A stretch of 64,000 bases of DNA, from contig JAJAPY010000018.1 of assembly GCA_020523885.1 (NCBI GenBank), positions 1-64,000 on the forward strand, in the 5' to 3' direction. This DNA comes from Candidatus Liberimonas magnetica. Lineage in GTDB: Bacteria; Elusimicrobiota; Endomicrobiia; Endomicrobiales; JAFGIL01. Position 1 is the first letter of the stretch. Every line of letters starts with the position of its first letter. A model generated the notes under the pieces. That model worked only from the letters and a program-made list of their open reading frames with translations. It did not search any database and had not been told where the DNA came from. The position numbers were made by a program, and so were the translations under genes. Positions 9,616-17,137 of this stretch are shown here, in pieces.

Positions 9616-11064
9616 TCAGCATTTCTTGTAGTCAGCAAAAAGATAGGATAAAAAATTAAATGCACCTCTTATTTTGCGGTAAAGATCAGGCAGGCCTCTT
9701 GTACGGAAAAGAAAATTTAACATATATCCCGGCCTTAGATAGAACTTTTTTAACCCGTAGTCTACATAATGCTTAATTCTCTCGCCGCTTATACCGGGAT
9801 ACTCTACCACAGGAGACTGCTCGCCGGAATCAAGCCACTGGCTCCATTTTGTGGCCTTTAGCCAGCCCTTGTCCACGCACATATTATAAAAATCAGTCCC
9901 TGGAAAAGGCACAGCTCCGGAAAACTGTAACGTGGTAAGGCCGAGGTTCATAGCATAGTCTAAAGTCTTTTTTGCTGTCTCTTCGGTTTCGCCCGGAAGG
10001 CCTATAACGAAACAGCCGTGAACGTCAAACCCGAATTCTTTTGCGGTTCTGGTAAACTCTTGCGCCTGTTCGATTTTGAGCTTTTTATGGCTTTTGTCTA
10101 ATATCTCCTGGACACCGGACTCATAACCGACAAGGAGCTCCCTGCACCCTGCTTTCCGCATTATCTCAAACATCCGCCTGTCACAGTTGTCGGCTCTAGC
10201 ATTGACTGAAAAAGTTATTTTATGCCCGCGCCGCAAGATCTCTTCACATATACCTACAGCCCTTTCTGTATTTACTGTGAAAGTATCGTCTTCAAAAAAA
10301 AACTCTCCCCCTTTTAGAACATCAGGGCAGAGCTTTATGTCGTACTCTATTTCGTCAACCACGTTTTTTGAAGAGCGGAACCTGTAGTTTTTGCCGTGCA
10401 TGACCTGGGGCCAGAGGCAAAATACGCACTGGTTCGGGCAGCCTCTCCCCGAGATAATGTCTATATAAGGGTAGAGTTTCCCGCCATCAAAATATTTCAT
10501 CAGGTCAAGGTGATGCCAGGCCGGAAAAGGGATTTCATCGAGGTTGCTGATAGGTTCACGAAGTGGAGTCACAAGAGGCGACCCGTTTTCAAGATAGCAT
10601 ATCCCCTTTACGTTTCCCAGCTTTTTATACCCTTCTATTACATCCCTTACCGTATAATCGTATTCACCGATACATGCCACATCTACAGCCCCGCCTGCTT
10701 CCATTATGGTTTCTTTTGGGAATATGGAAATATGCGGGCCCACCATGATGACTTTTGCGTTAGATTCCTGCTTTACGATCTGGGCACACTCTATATCCGA
10801 ATAAATGGAAGGAGTGGTTGAATCAAGAACAACAAAATCCGGCTTTTCGCTTTTTATAAGGTTTCTAAGCTCTTTCTTGTCCCAGCCCATAGCAGGAAAA
10901 TCAAAAAGTTTTACCTCGCAGTCTTTTATATCTCTTTCTATGACAGCCGCAGCATAAGCCAGCCAGTCCGGCGCCCTCAAGACCCGGCCGCGCGTTTTTG
11001 CCGCCCACCTCTGCGTCCGGCAAAAATCTTTTACAAAAGGTTCGTTGATGATTAATATTTTCAT
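9616..11064 (-). CDS. Cobalamin-binding radical SAM protein (4 of 4)
   Basis: 482 aa from the ATG at 11064. A longer frame opening upstream at 11109 runs back into an inserted inverted-repeat element and is rejected as the start. The B12-binding domain (MKILIINEPF, VGPHISIFPKE) precedes the barrel with C209-x3-C213-x2-C216 in RGCPNQCVFC. YESGVQEILDKS and FVIGLPGETEE are recognisable barrel motifs. The immediate leader is only 13 nt of non-element DNA and shows no Shine-Dalgarno, so the insertion may have replaced the original leader and altered expression. It is the first of the four radical SAM genes in the direction of transcription. Confidence 0.9.
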   Translation of the reverse strand: MKILIINEPFVKDFCRTQRWAAKTRGRVLRAPDWLAYAAAVIERDIKDCEVKLFDFPAMGWDKKELRNLIKSEKPDFVVLDSTTPSIYSDIECAQIVKQESNAKVIMVGPHISIFPKETIMEAGGAVDVACIGEYDYTVRDVIEGYKKLGNVKGICYLENGSPLVTPLREPISNLDEIPFPAWHHLDLMKYFDGGKLYPYIDIISGRGCPNQCVFCLWPQVMHGKNYRFRSSKNVVDEIEYDIKLCPDVLKGGEFFFEDDTFTVNTERAVGICEEILRRGHKITFSVNARADNCDRRMFEIMRKAGCRELLVGYESGVQEILDKSHKKLKIEQAQEFTRTAKEFGFDVHGCFVIGLPGETEETAKKTLDYAMNLGLTTLQFSGAVPFPGTDFYNMCVDKGWLKATKWSQWLDSGEQSPVVEYPGISGERIKHYVDYGLKKFYLRPGYMLNFLFRTRGLPDLYRKIRGAFNFLSYLFADYKKC

Positions 11065-11077
11065 AAAATAGTAGACA

Positions 11078-11280
11078 GTAGTAGGGGCGGGCCTTGCGTC
11101 CGCCCGCAACGATACAGAATTGTCAACAATTCTATTACCGTGAATATGATTTGCATGATAATATATTGACCCAATTCGATATTGTCATATTGTTTTTTAA
11201 TATTTTGTCATTATTTTGCCCAATTTTGATAATTTTATGCTATTTTCATTTCGGGCGGACGCAAGGCCCGCCCCTACTAC
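11078..11280. mobile_element. 203-bp MITE-like element with 29-bp perfect terminal inverted repeats
   Basis: Bases 11078-11106 (GTAGTAGGGGCGGGCC... ending CGCCCG) are exactly the reverse complement of 11252-11280. The 145-bp interior is strongly AT-rich, unlike the GC-rich arms, has no ORF, and contains an 8-bp palindrome pair (AGAATTGT/ACAATTCT near 11115). It fills the whole gap between the GT2 stop and the radical SAM start. No transposase is present, so it is non-autonomous. An obvious target duplication could not be fixed because of the short GTA repeats at the ends. Confidence 0.8.
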
Positions 11281-11283
11281 CTC

Positions 11284-12414
11284 CTATTTTTCGTATTTTA
11301 TTTGAAGCATGCTTGTCAAAAATGCCGCAAATATAGTTTGTATGCCCATAGCTACGAGCGTCAGGGAAACAAGACCGGTTTTTATCTGCTCAAGCTCTCC
11401 AAAATCATTGAGCGCCCAGACAATTATTATATAGATACTGAAGCCCAGGCCCAAAACAAAAAGTAAGATGCCGAGAAGTATTGAGCGTTCAAGAGAAAAT
11501 ATTTCAAGCGCCTTTTTGGTAAAACCGCTTTCTTCAAGGCCGACCTGGTGGGCATATATCTTCGCGCAAAAACCAAGGTTTAGGACCTGCCAGCCGAGTA
11601 TTGCAAGCAGGCTTGAAAAAACCATCACGTGTATGTCCCATTCCCTGCCGGCAAAATATACAGAGCCGAACAGGAACCTTATAGTGATAAAAAATCCAAG
11701 GCCGAAGAATATAAGCCCGGGCAGGAAAAACAGGTAATTCGGGCTGTATACAAGCATAAACCTTATATGCCTCCAGGCATCGCGGAAAGATTCGAGCTTT
11801 GACTCTCCCTGCCTGGCATGATATGTGATAGGGACTTCGGTTATTTTAAGTTTTTTCTTCAAACTATGTATGACCATCTCTGAAGCAAATTCCATACCGG
11901 TAGCGTGAAGACCCATCTTACCATACGCTTCTTTCGTAAAAGCTCTAAGCCCGCAGTGCGAGTCAGAAACCGTACCTCCGAAAAACAACCGCAGTAAACC
12001 TGAAAGTATCGGATTACCGATATATCTATGCGACCAGGTCATTGCACCGGGCAGGATATTACCTTGAAACCTTGAACCCATGACCAGCTCATAACCTTTT
12101 GCCAGAAGAGAGACGAATTCATCAAGTTTCGAGAAATCGTAAGTATCATCGCCGTCTCCCATAACTATATATTTGCCGGAAGCTTCTTCTATGCCTTTTA
12201 TCAGAGCGCTCCCGTACCCTTTTCTAGGTTCAAATACGACCTTTGCCCCGGCCTCCCTTGCTATCTTGACCGAATTATCCGAAGAACCGTTGTCTACAAC
12301 AACGATTTCGCCTGTCAGCCCGGATTTCAAAAAACCTTCTTTTGCCTTTTTAATACAGGAGGCAATCGACTTTTCTTCGTTCAAACAAGGTATGACCACT
12401 GAAATATCAACCAT
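11284..12414 (-). CDS. Polyprenyl-phosphate-type family 2 glycosyltransferase
   Basis: 376 aa. The GT-A domain is of DPM1/GtrB type: ISVVIPCLNEEKSIASCI at the N-terminus, VVDNGSSDNSVKIA, and the DxD-like GDGDDTYDF at ~96-104. About four membrane helices follow after residue ~235. This family moves a sugar from a nucleotide donor to a polyprenyl phosphate, feeding flippase and GT-C enzymes. It overlaps the upstream PilZ gene by 8 nt, so c-di-GMP sensing and glycosyl transfer are translationally linked. The donor sugar is unknown. Confidence 0.88.
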   Translation of the reverse strand: MVDISVVIPCLNEEKSIASCIKKAKEGFLKSGLTGEIVVVDNGSSDNSVKIAREAGAKVVFEPRKGYGSALIKGIEEASGKYIVMGDGDDTYDFSKLDEFVSLLAKGYELVMGSRFQGNILPGAMTWSHRYIGNPILSGLLRLFFGGTVSDSHCGLRAFTKEAYGKMGLHATGMEFASEMVIHSLKKKLKITEVPITYHARQGESKLESFRDAWRHIRFMLVYSPNYLFFLPGLIFFGLGFFITIRFLFGSVYFAGREWDIHVMVFSSLLAILGWQVLNLGFCAKIYAHQVGLEESGFTKKALEIFSLERSILLGILLFVLGLGFSIYIIIVWALNDFGELEQIKTGLVSLTLVAMGIQTIFAAFLTSMLQIKYEK

Positions 12415-12892
12415 TTTTATGCCCTGCCATCCTGAGCTTTTGCTCTTTTTCTTCTTCTTTTGAAATATTCTGTGAAATAAAATCCGTTATAAGTTTGCTT
12501 GTTTTATGCCCGAGTTTTTTAAACGATACCCCGACTATGACCTGCGTAGCTTTTTTATCTTTTTCTAAACAAAGCTCTTTCTTGTTCCAAACGCTTTTGC
12601 CTACTGCTTTTATATATTCCACATCGCCTTTAAACACTGTTTTTTTCTTGAAGTACAGGGGTATCTCTAATTCTAGAACCAGTTTCTTATCAAGCATAAT
12701 TTGTTTTCTCTTTTTATCCGGGTCAAGCAATGCAAGGCAGATGCCGCCTTTGCTTATATCCCTGCTTATCCCGTATTCCCATTCGGTTTTAGAAGTATTT
12801 TTTGATCCGCCTAAAGCCCTGAACCTGACCAGAACAGGCTTATTAAGCCTTACATACCTTCTTTTTTCTATACCGCTAAATTTGTTTTTCAT
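12407..12892 (-). CDS. PilZ domain protein (c-di-GMP receptor)
   Basis: 161 aa. It carries both c-di-GMP binding motifs of PilZ: RRYVR (RxxxR) at about residues 11-15 and DISKGGI ((D/N)xSxxG) near 49-55. A β-barrel continues to about residue 150 and the lysine- and glutamate-rich C-terminus ends the chain. No other domain is present. Its stop lies inside the next gene (8-nt overlap with the GT2), which suggests that it controls that transferase directly. No diguanylate cyclase or phosphodiesterase lies in the window. Confidence 0.85.
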   Translation of the reverse strand: MKNKFSGIEKRRYVRLNKPVLVRFRALGGSKNTSKTEWEYGISRDISKGGICLALLDPDKKRKQIMLDKKLVLELEIPLYFKKKTVFKGDVEYIKAVGKSVWNKKELCLEKDKKATQVIVGVSFKKLGHKTSKLITDFISQNISKEEEKEQKLRMAGHKNG

Positions 12893-12909
12893 CTGTATCC
12901 CTCTCTTGT

Positions 12910-12984
12910 GTCATACCCGCGAAAGCGGGTATCTAGAAGTTCTATGATCGATTTGAAAACTGGATTCCGGCTTTCGCAAAAACG
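12910..12984. repeat. GTCAT-type palindromic element, copy 1
   Basis: Arms GTCATACCCGCGAAAGCGGG and CTGGATTCCGGCTTTCGC face each other over ~75 bp. The same architecture recurs at 57883-57959 and 61819-61893. It resembles the widespread GTCATTCCCGC...GCGGGAATGAC family of small palindromic elements. This copy has a degraded right arm. Confidence 0.6.
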
Positions 12985-13002
12985 TTGTGCCAGCAGTGTT
13001 CT

Positions 13003-13383
13003 TTAAGCCCCTAATTTCGACTCTATAACTTCTACCAGGGACTCCACCGGAAAAGGTTTTGTTATAAAACCTTCGACACCGCAATTTTTTGCATTTTTTC
13101 TGTCTGGTTCGGAGATATGCGAAGTTATAATAAAAACATGTATATTTTTTAGCTTTTTGTCTTCTTTGAGTATCTTCGTAAAAGCACAGGCATTTACTTT
13201 CGGCATATTTTCTTCAATAAAAATAATATCAGGCAGGAGTTTGCTCCTTTTTAAGACCTCTATTGACACTATCGCATCCGAAGAAGGTTCGATTTCATAG
13301 CCGTATCTTCCCAGGTTCGCGCATACAAATACCCTTATGGTCATTGAATCATCGATTACCATGATCCTTTTCGGGCGGTTCAT
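13003..13383 (-). CDS. Stand-alone receiver-domain protein with Glu at the phospho-acceptor site
   Basis: 126 aa, a single CheY-like receiver. The acidic pocket is D11-D12 (VIDDS), the conserved Ser/Thr lies in IITSH at ~84-88, and the conserved Lys is in TKPF at ~108-111. The phospho-acceptor Asp expected in the LxDxxMP motif is Glu57 (FIEENMP; codon GAA). Glu can mimic constitutive phosphorylation, so this may be an always-on or non-phosphorylated pseudo-receiver. No output domain or histidine kinase is adjacent. Its start overlaps the hemW stop by 4 nt. Confidence 0.88.
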   Translation of the reverse strand: MNRPKRIMVIDDSMTIRVFVCANLGRYGYEIEPSSDAIVSIEVLKRSKLLPDIIFIEENMPKVNACAFTKILKEDKKLKNIHVFIITSHISEPDRKNAKNCGVEGFITKPFPVESLVEVIESKLGA

Positions 13384-14459
13384 ACAAATTCCTTCATTAC
13401 CTGATTTGCCATCAATAAGCCCTGACGGGTAAGCTTGATGTTCTGGTTATCTTTTTGGAGCAGACCCTTTTTTATCAGTACTTCGATAACATTCCTGTAT
13501 TTTTGTTCTATATGTTTGTGCAAAAAAAACCCGCTCGTACAGCGCAAATTCAAGATTATCTCTTCGCTGAGCTTCTTATTATAATCTATGTTCTCATATT
13601 CCTGTATCGGGCTTGCCCCGACTTCTATTAACCTTATGTATTCTTCAAGGTTTGAAGTGTTTTTCTTTCTGAAACCTTTTATATAAGAAGCCGCCGATAC
13701 TCCGATACCGATATACTCATAGTTATGCCAATAGGTTAGATTATGCCTGCACTTAAACCCCTCTTTAGACCAATTGGATATTTCATATTGACGGTAACCT
13801 TTTGATGCTAAATAATCCATGGAACACTCATACATACCGGCTTGTTCATCCTCGTCAACTGCAATATTAGACGAGGCAAAGGGCGTTCCGGGCTCGATTG
13901 TCAACGGATAAATAGAGATATGTTCCGGCGCCAGAGAAACCGCTGTCTGAAGGGTCCTTTGCCAATGCAGGAGCGTCTGGTTCGGCATTCCATAGATAAG
14001 GTCAATATTTATATTCGCAAAATCTACCCGCCTTGCCAAATCGTAGGCATTTAAAAAATCCTGAAAACTATGGACTCTGCCAAGATAGAAAAGCTCTTCA
14101 TCCATAAACGACTGCACTCCTATTGAAAGCCTGTTTACACCTATGGTCTTAAGCGTTTTTAATTTATCCAGAGTTAAAGACTCGGGGTTAGCTTCGACTG
14201 TAACTTCCGAAAGCCTGTGGCAATTAAAATTTGTTCTTATGCTTTTAAACAAGGTTTCAAAATTTGCGCAGGACAACAAGGTCGGGGTACCGCCGCCGAT
14301 AAAGATCGTAAATATATGGTTAGTGGAATATTTTTTCATTTCTTTTTCAACGGACTCCAAATATACAGGGATCGTTTCTTCCTGTCCGTGAAAAGAGACA
14401 AAATCGCAGTAATTGCACTTCTTTCTGCAAAAAGGTATGTGAATGTATAAACTGTACAT
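13380..14459 (-). CDS. hemW: HemW-type radical SAM protein (heme chaperone, HemN-like)
   Basis: 359 aa. It opens YSLYIHIPFCRKKCNYCDF with C11-x3-C15-x2-C18. The fourth Cys that distinguishes true coproporphyrinogen dehydrogenase HemN is missing (CDF rather than CGC), which points to HemW. IFIGGGTPTLLS, VEANPESLT and GVQSFMDEELFYLGR are standard HemN/HemW barrel motifs, followed by the HemN C-terminal domain from ~280. Known HemW proteins bind heme and insert it into respiratory proteins. It overlaps the receiver gene by 4 nt, an unusual partner. Upstream lies a phrase-repeat hairpin. Confidence 0.92.
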   Translation of the reverse strand: MYSLYIHIPFCRKKCNYCDFVSFHGQEETIPVYLESVEKEMKKYSTNHIFTIFIGGGTPTLLSCANFETLFKSIRTNFNCHRLSEVTVEANPESLTLDKLKTLKTIGVNRLSIGVQSFMDEELFYLGRVHSFQDFLNAYDLARRVDFANINIDLIYGMPNQTLLHWQRTLQTAVSLAPEHISIYPLTIEPGTPFASSNIAVDEDEQAGMYECSMDYLASKGYRQYEISNWSKEGFKCRHNLTYWHNYEYIGIGVSAASYIKGFRKKNTSNLEEYIRLIEVGASPIQEYENIDYNKKLSEEIILNLRCTSGFFLHKHIEQKYRNVIEVLIKKGLLQKDNQNIKLTRQGLLMANQVMKEFV

Positions 14460-14462
14460 GAT

Positions 14463-14564
14463 TTAGACTACAGACAGCAGACTTCAGACCACAGACTAAA
14501 GAACTCGGAGTTCAGTTGATGATTTTTTGTCGGATGTCTGTTGTCTGATGTCTCAAGTCTGTCT
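14463..14564. repeat. CAGAC-phrase hairpin
   Basis: Tandem variants of ACTTCAGACCACAGAC on the left arm face GTCTGTTGTCTGATGTCT variants on the right arm across an AT-rich centre. It abuts the stop codon of the SPFH gene (TAG flows into the phrase AGACAGACTTGAGAC on the minus strand). It could fold in mRNA and act as a 3'-end stabiliser or weak terminator; function is inference. Confidence 0.7.
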
Positions 14565-15446
14565 CTATTTTTTCTTCTCTTCTTTATCGAAAAGTTCTTT
14601 TATGGCTCCGAGAGAGCCGAGCACACTCGTAGTTTCAAGCGGCAGGAATATCTTTGTTGCCGTGCCGTTAGCTACTTTTTCAAGTGTTTCCAAATACTTT
14701 ATTGCTATCAGGTCTGTAGTAGGGTTGCCTGAGTGAATAGCTTTATAAACTACTTCTATCTGGTATTTTTCCGCATCAGCGACTTTTTGAATAGCCAGAG
14801 ACTTTCCTTCGGCCTCAAGTATCTTGGCTAATTTATCGCCTTCGGCTTTCAAGATCGCCGCCTGCCTGAAGCCTTCAGCATCAAGGATGTTCGCCCTCTT
14901 TTCCCTCTCGGCTTTCATCTGTTTTGACATGGAATCCGTAATATCTTTCGGCGGGTCTATCTTCTGTATCTCAACTCTTGTAACCCTTATGCCCCATTTA
15001 TCGGTAGCTTCATCAAGGACCTGCCTTAACTGCAGGTTTATTTTCTCCCGTGATGTGAGGGTCTGGTCAAGCTCCATATCGCCTATGACATTACGAAGGT
15101 TTGTCTGGGCGAGTTTTAGGGTCCCCAGAGCAAAATTGGATATGTTGTAAACCACTTTTGTCGGGTCGGTTATCTGGAAATAGATAACAGCATCGACCGT
15201 GACCATAACATTGTCTTTTGTTATAACATCCTGAGGGGGTACATCAATGACCTGCTCCCTCATATCGACTTTTCGCAAGTTTTGAAAAGGCGGGAAGATA
15301 ACTACAAGGCCTGCATCTACCGTCTTTGTATACTGCCCCAGAGTCTCTACTAAACCTTTCTCAAACTGCTGAACGATCCTTACGGCGCGTGAAACATAAA
15401 TAAAAACCAATATTACAAGTACTACAATTAATCCCGGCGGCATCAT
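14565..15446 (-). CDS. SPFH/band 7 (stomatin-like, slipin) membrane protein
   Basis: 293 aa. One N-terminal membrane helix (res. ~4-20) is followed by the SPFH domain ([23 protein letters not shown]-type segment, [14 protein letters not shown]) and an Ala/Glu/Lys-rich coiled coil at ~175-230. It ends with the usual hydrophobic and Lys-rich tail. Such proteins form oligomeric cages or microdomains in the inner membrane and work with NfeD, whose gene is immediately upstream. A strong Shine-Dalgarno (AAGGGAGG) lies 5-8 nt before the two adjacent ATG codons. Confidence 0.93.
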   Translation of the reverse strand: MMPPGLIVVLVILVFIYVSRAVRIVQQFEKGLVETLGQYTKTVDAGLVVIFPPFQNLRKVDMREQVIDVPPQDVITKDNVMVTVDAVIYFQITDPTKVVYNISNFALGTLKLAQTNLRNVIGDMELDQTLTSREKINLQLRQVLDEATDKWGIRVTRVEIQKIDPPKDITDSMSKQMKAEREKRANILDAEGFRQAAILKAEGDKLAKILEAEGKSLAIQKVADAEKYQIEVVYKAIHSGNPTTDLIAIKYLETLEKVANGTATKIFLPLETTSVLGSLGAIKELFDKEEKKK

Positions 15447-15465
15447 AAATCCTCCCTTATGTCGC

Positions 15466-15602
15466 GTCCCGCCTTTGGCAGGACTTACCTTCGCTTTGCT
15501 CAGGATTGTTCCTGCTCGAAATGTAACTTTTTCGCAGGAACGCTCCCGGAGGGAAACTAAGTTTCCCTTCCGCGCTCGGCAAAGAAGTAAAACTTCTTTG
15601 CC
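15466..15602. repeat. String of four consecutive small hairpins
   Basis: Perfect or near-perfect palindromes lie head to tail: 15466-15484 (GTCCCGCC/GGCAGGAC), 15509-15540 (TTCCTGC/GCAGGAA), 15551-15567 (GGGAAACT/AGTTTCCC) and 15578-15602 (GGCAAAGAAGT/ACTTCTTTGCC, 11-bp stem, 3-nt loop). They sit between nfeD and the SPFH gene and none has a U-tract on the transcribed strand. Confidence 0.65.
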
Positions 15603-15661
15603 TCACTGAACCCTTCTATGTTGTCAATTTCCTCACTTATTTTACTATTTCTCAATAGGTA

Positions 15662-16090
15662 CTATTCTTTGATCTGCTTTACCTGCAGATGTACTCCTTG
15701 CACGCTTTCTATCTCTACCAATGTATTTATTTCTATGCGAGTATCGCTTTCCGCCCTCCAGAGGTCTCCGTCAACCTTTATCATCCCGGGTTTGACCGGA
15801 TCTATTACTTCAGTCACTACAGCCTTTTTTCCTATAAGAGCGTCTACGTTAGACTTAACTATATTCTTTGCTTTAAACAAGCGCATCGCGATAGGCCTTA
15901 TAAAATAAATAGAAAGAACTGATGCAAAAACAAAGAAAACCCATTGTACCCATAAAGGAATGACAAACAGGACCAGCAATGCGGTTAATAAAGCTCCTAT
16001 GCCGAGGCACGCAAAAAAGAACATACCGATGCCTATTATTTCACTTATGAAAAGTATAATTGCGATTATTAACCAAATAGACCAAGACAT
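15662..16090 (-). CDS. NfeD-family membrane protein
   Basis: 142 aa from the ATG at 16090. That start is chosen because AAGGAG sits 7 nt upstream; the frame also extends 10 codons further. The start MSWSIWLIIAIILF leads into three to four membrane helices over residues 1-75. A C-terminal OB-fold domain follows (IGKKAVVTEVIDPVKPGMIKV, ending in WRAES and VEIESVQGVHLQVK), which is the short NfeD1b type without the ClpP-like protease. NfeD partners SPFH proteins, here encoded next downstream. Confidence 0.92.
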   Translation of the reverse strand: MSWSIWLIIAIILFISEIIGIGMFFFACLGIGALLTALLVLFVIPLWVQWVFFVFASVLSIYFIRPIAMRLFKAKNIVKSNVDALIGKKAVVTEVIDPVKPGMIKVDGDLWRAESDTRIEINTLVEIESVQGVHLQVKQIKE

Positions 16091-16140
16091 AACAGTTCTC
16101 CTTATACAAAAAATAGACATAACAACAATTCGTACTCAAA

Positions 16141-16169
16141 ATTATATTACTTTTTGCTTGATTTGTAAA
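16141..16169 (-). promoter_or_regulatory. Sigma-70-type promoter of nfeD-SPFH
   Basis: On the minus strand TTTACA (16169-16164) and a perfect TATAAT (16146-16141) are separated by exactly 17 nt. This predicts a start of transcription near 16134 and a leader of about 45 nt to the nfeD ATG. It is the best match to a housekeeping promoter that I found in any gap here. Confidence 0.65.
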
Positions 16170-16258
16170 CCCCGATTGAGGTCAGATTGAGGCCAAAGAG
16201 ACAGGGTTAAGAGTACAGGTGAGAGGGCTAGGAATAGAAGTTTGTTTTTTTAATATTT

Positions 16259-16837
16259 TTATGCTTGTTTAATTAAAACACAACCTACTGTTCCGCTTAA
16301 GCCGGTTAATTCCTGCTTCAGGAAAAACCCGGCTTCATAAACATCTGTTAAACCTTGTTTGAACTCAAGGTTTTTTACGACGAGTTTTGGTTCAGCGTAG
16401 ATTAAGAGGCCTTTGGGTTTTAATGCATTATAAAACTCCTTGAAAACTTTTTTCCTGTCTGGCATCTCATGAACGACAGCAAACGCAAAAACCAGGTCAA
16501 AACTCCCTTTTAGACCTTCGATATTTAGATCGTCACTTTTGCATTCACGAATTTCCACTCTTTCGGAAAGCCCTCTTTTTAATAATCTTTTTTTAAGGGC
16601 ATCTATCATCTTCTTTTGTATGTCAACAGCTACAACTTTGCCGGATTCTCCAACCATTTTTGCAAACGGTACCGTAAAAAAACCCATCCCGCTTCCGACC
16701 TCAAGCACCCTCATTCCTACGGTAATAAAAGGAGTAAACACTTTTTCAGGATTTAACATCAATTTCCTGAATGGGCTTATCAGCCAATACCCCATCCACC
16801 ACGGACACAGGTGATGCTCATGTACTTTTTCAGTCAT
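16259..16837 (-). CDS. Class I SAM-dependent methyltransferase
   Basis: 192 aa. Motif I is MRVLEVGSGMGFF (~41-53), followed by VAVDIQKKMIDALKKR and FDLVFAFAVVHEMPDR, the Methyltransf_11/UbiE-like pattern. The N-terminus has HHLCPWWMGYWLISPFRK, seen in small-molecule methyltransferases of this type. There is no membrane segment. It is 29 nt from the following small gene. The nfeD promoter lies in the gap after its stop, so it belongs to the upstream transcript. The substrate is unknown. Confidence 0.87.
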   Translation of the reverse strand: MTEKVHEHHLCPWWMGYWLISPFRKLMLNPEKVFTPFITVGMRVLEVGSGMGFFTVPFAKMVGESGKVVAVDIQKKMIDALKKRLLKRGLSERVEIRECKSDDLNIEGLKGSFDLVFAFAVVHEMPDRKKVFKEFYNALKPKGLLIYAEPKLVVKNLEFKQGLTDVYEAGFFLKQELTGLSGTVGCVLIKQA

Positions 16838-16866
16838 TTAGAACCCCCGTCATTTAAGATATTTTA

Positions 16867-17097
16867 TTATTTGCTCAAGTAAGCTAATATCTGTTTTTTG
16901 GAATAATAACGTGTTTTTTTAATGCGTATCCTTGAAAAACCCAATTCTACAGCTTTAATCACCGCTTTATTTACATTTAATTCAAAAATCTCAGCTAATT
17001 GTTCTTCAGTTACAAACTTACCGCATGATTTTAATATCTCTTCAGCTTTTTCATTTGTGATACGTGGTATATGATGTCTTGCTGGTTTCAACCGCAT
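16867..17097 (-). CDS. Small basic protein, possibly DNA-binding
   Basis: 76 aa, not recognised. It is Lys/Arg-rich, with a helical part containing EEQLAEIFELNVNKAVIKA (res. ~36-54), which could be a helix-turn-helix, and a C-terminal segment ending KKTRYYSKKQILAYLSK reminiscent of a MerR-type or winged-helix region. A GAGG sequence lies ~7 nt before the ATG. It is sandwiched closely between recQ (40 nt) and the methyltransferase (29 nt). Codon use looks like that of its neighbours. It could be a regulator of the local genes; no stronger claim is possible. Confidence 0.5.
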   Translation of the reverse strand: MRLKPARHHIPRITNEKAEEILKSCGKFVTEEQLAEIFELNVNKAVIKAVELGFSRIRIKKTRYYSKKQILAYLSK

Positions 17098-17137
17098 ATG
17101 GCCTCGTCTTTTTCTTTTTATATTGGTCTTAATTAAG

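Noticed and set aside
11065-11109. Upstream extension of the radical SAM gene (extra 15 residues)
   Set aside because: The extension lies in the inverted repeat of the inserted element; the ATG at 11064 gives the usual MKILII start.
13380-14459. HemN coproporphyrinogen III dehydrogenase
   Set aside because: The fourth Cys of the HemN cluster motif is absent and length is that of HemW.
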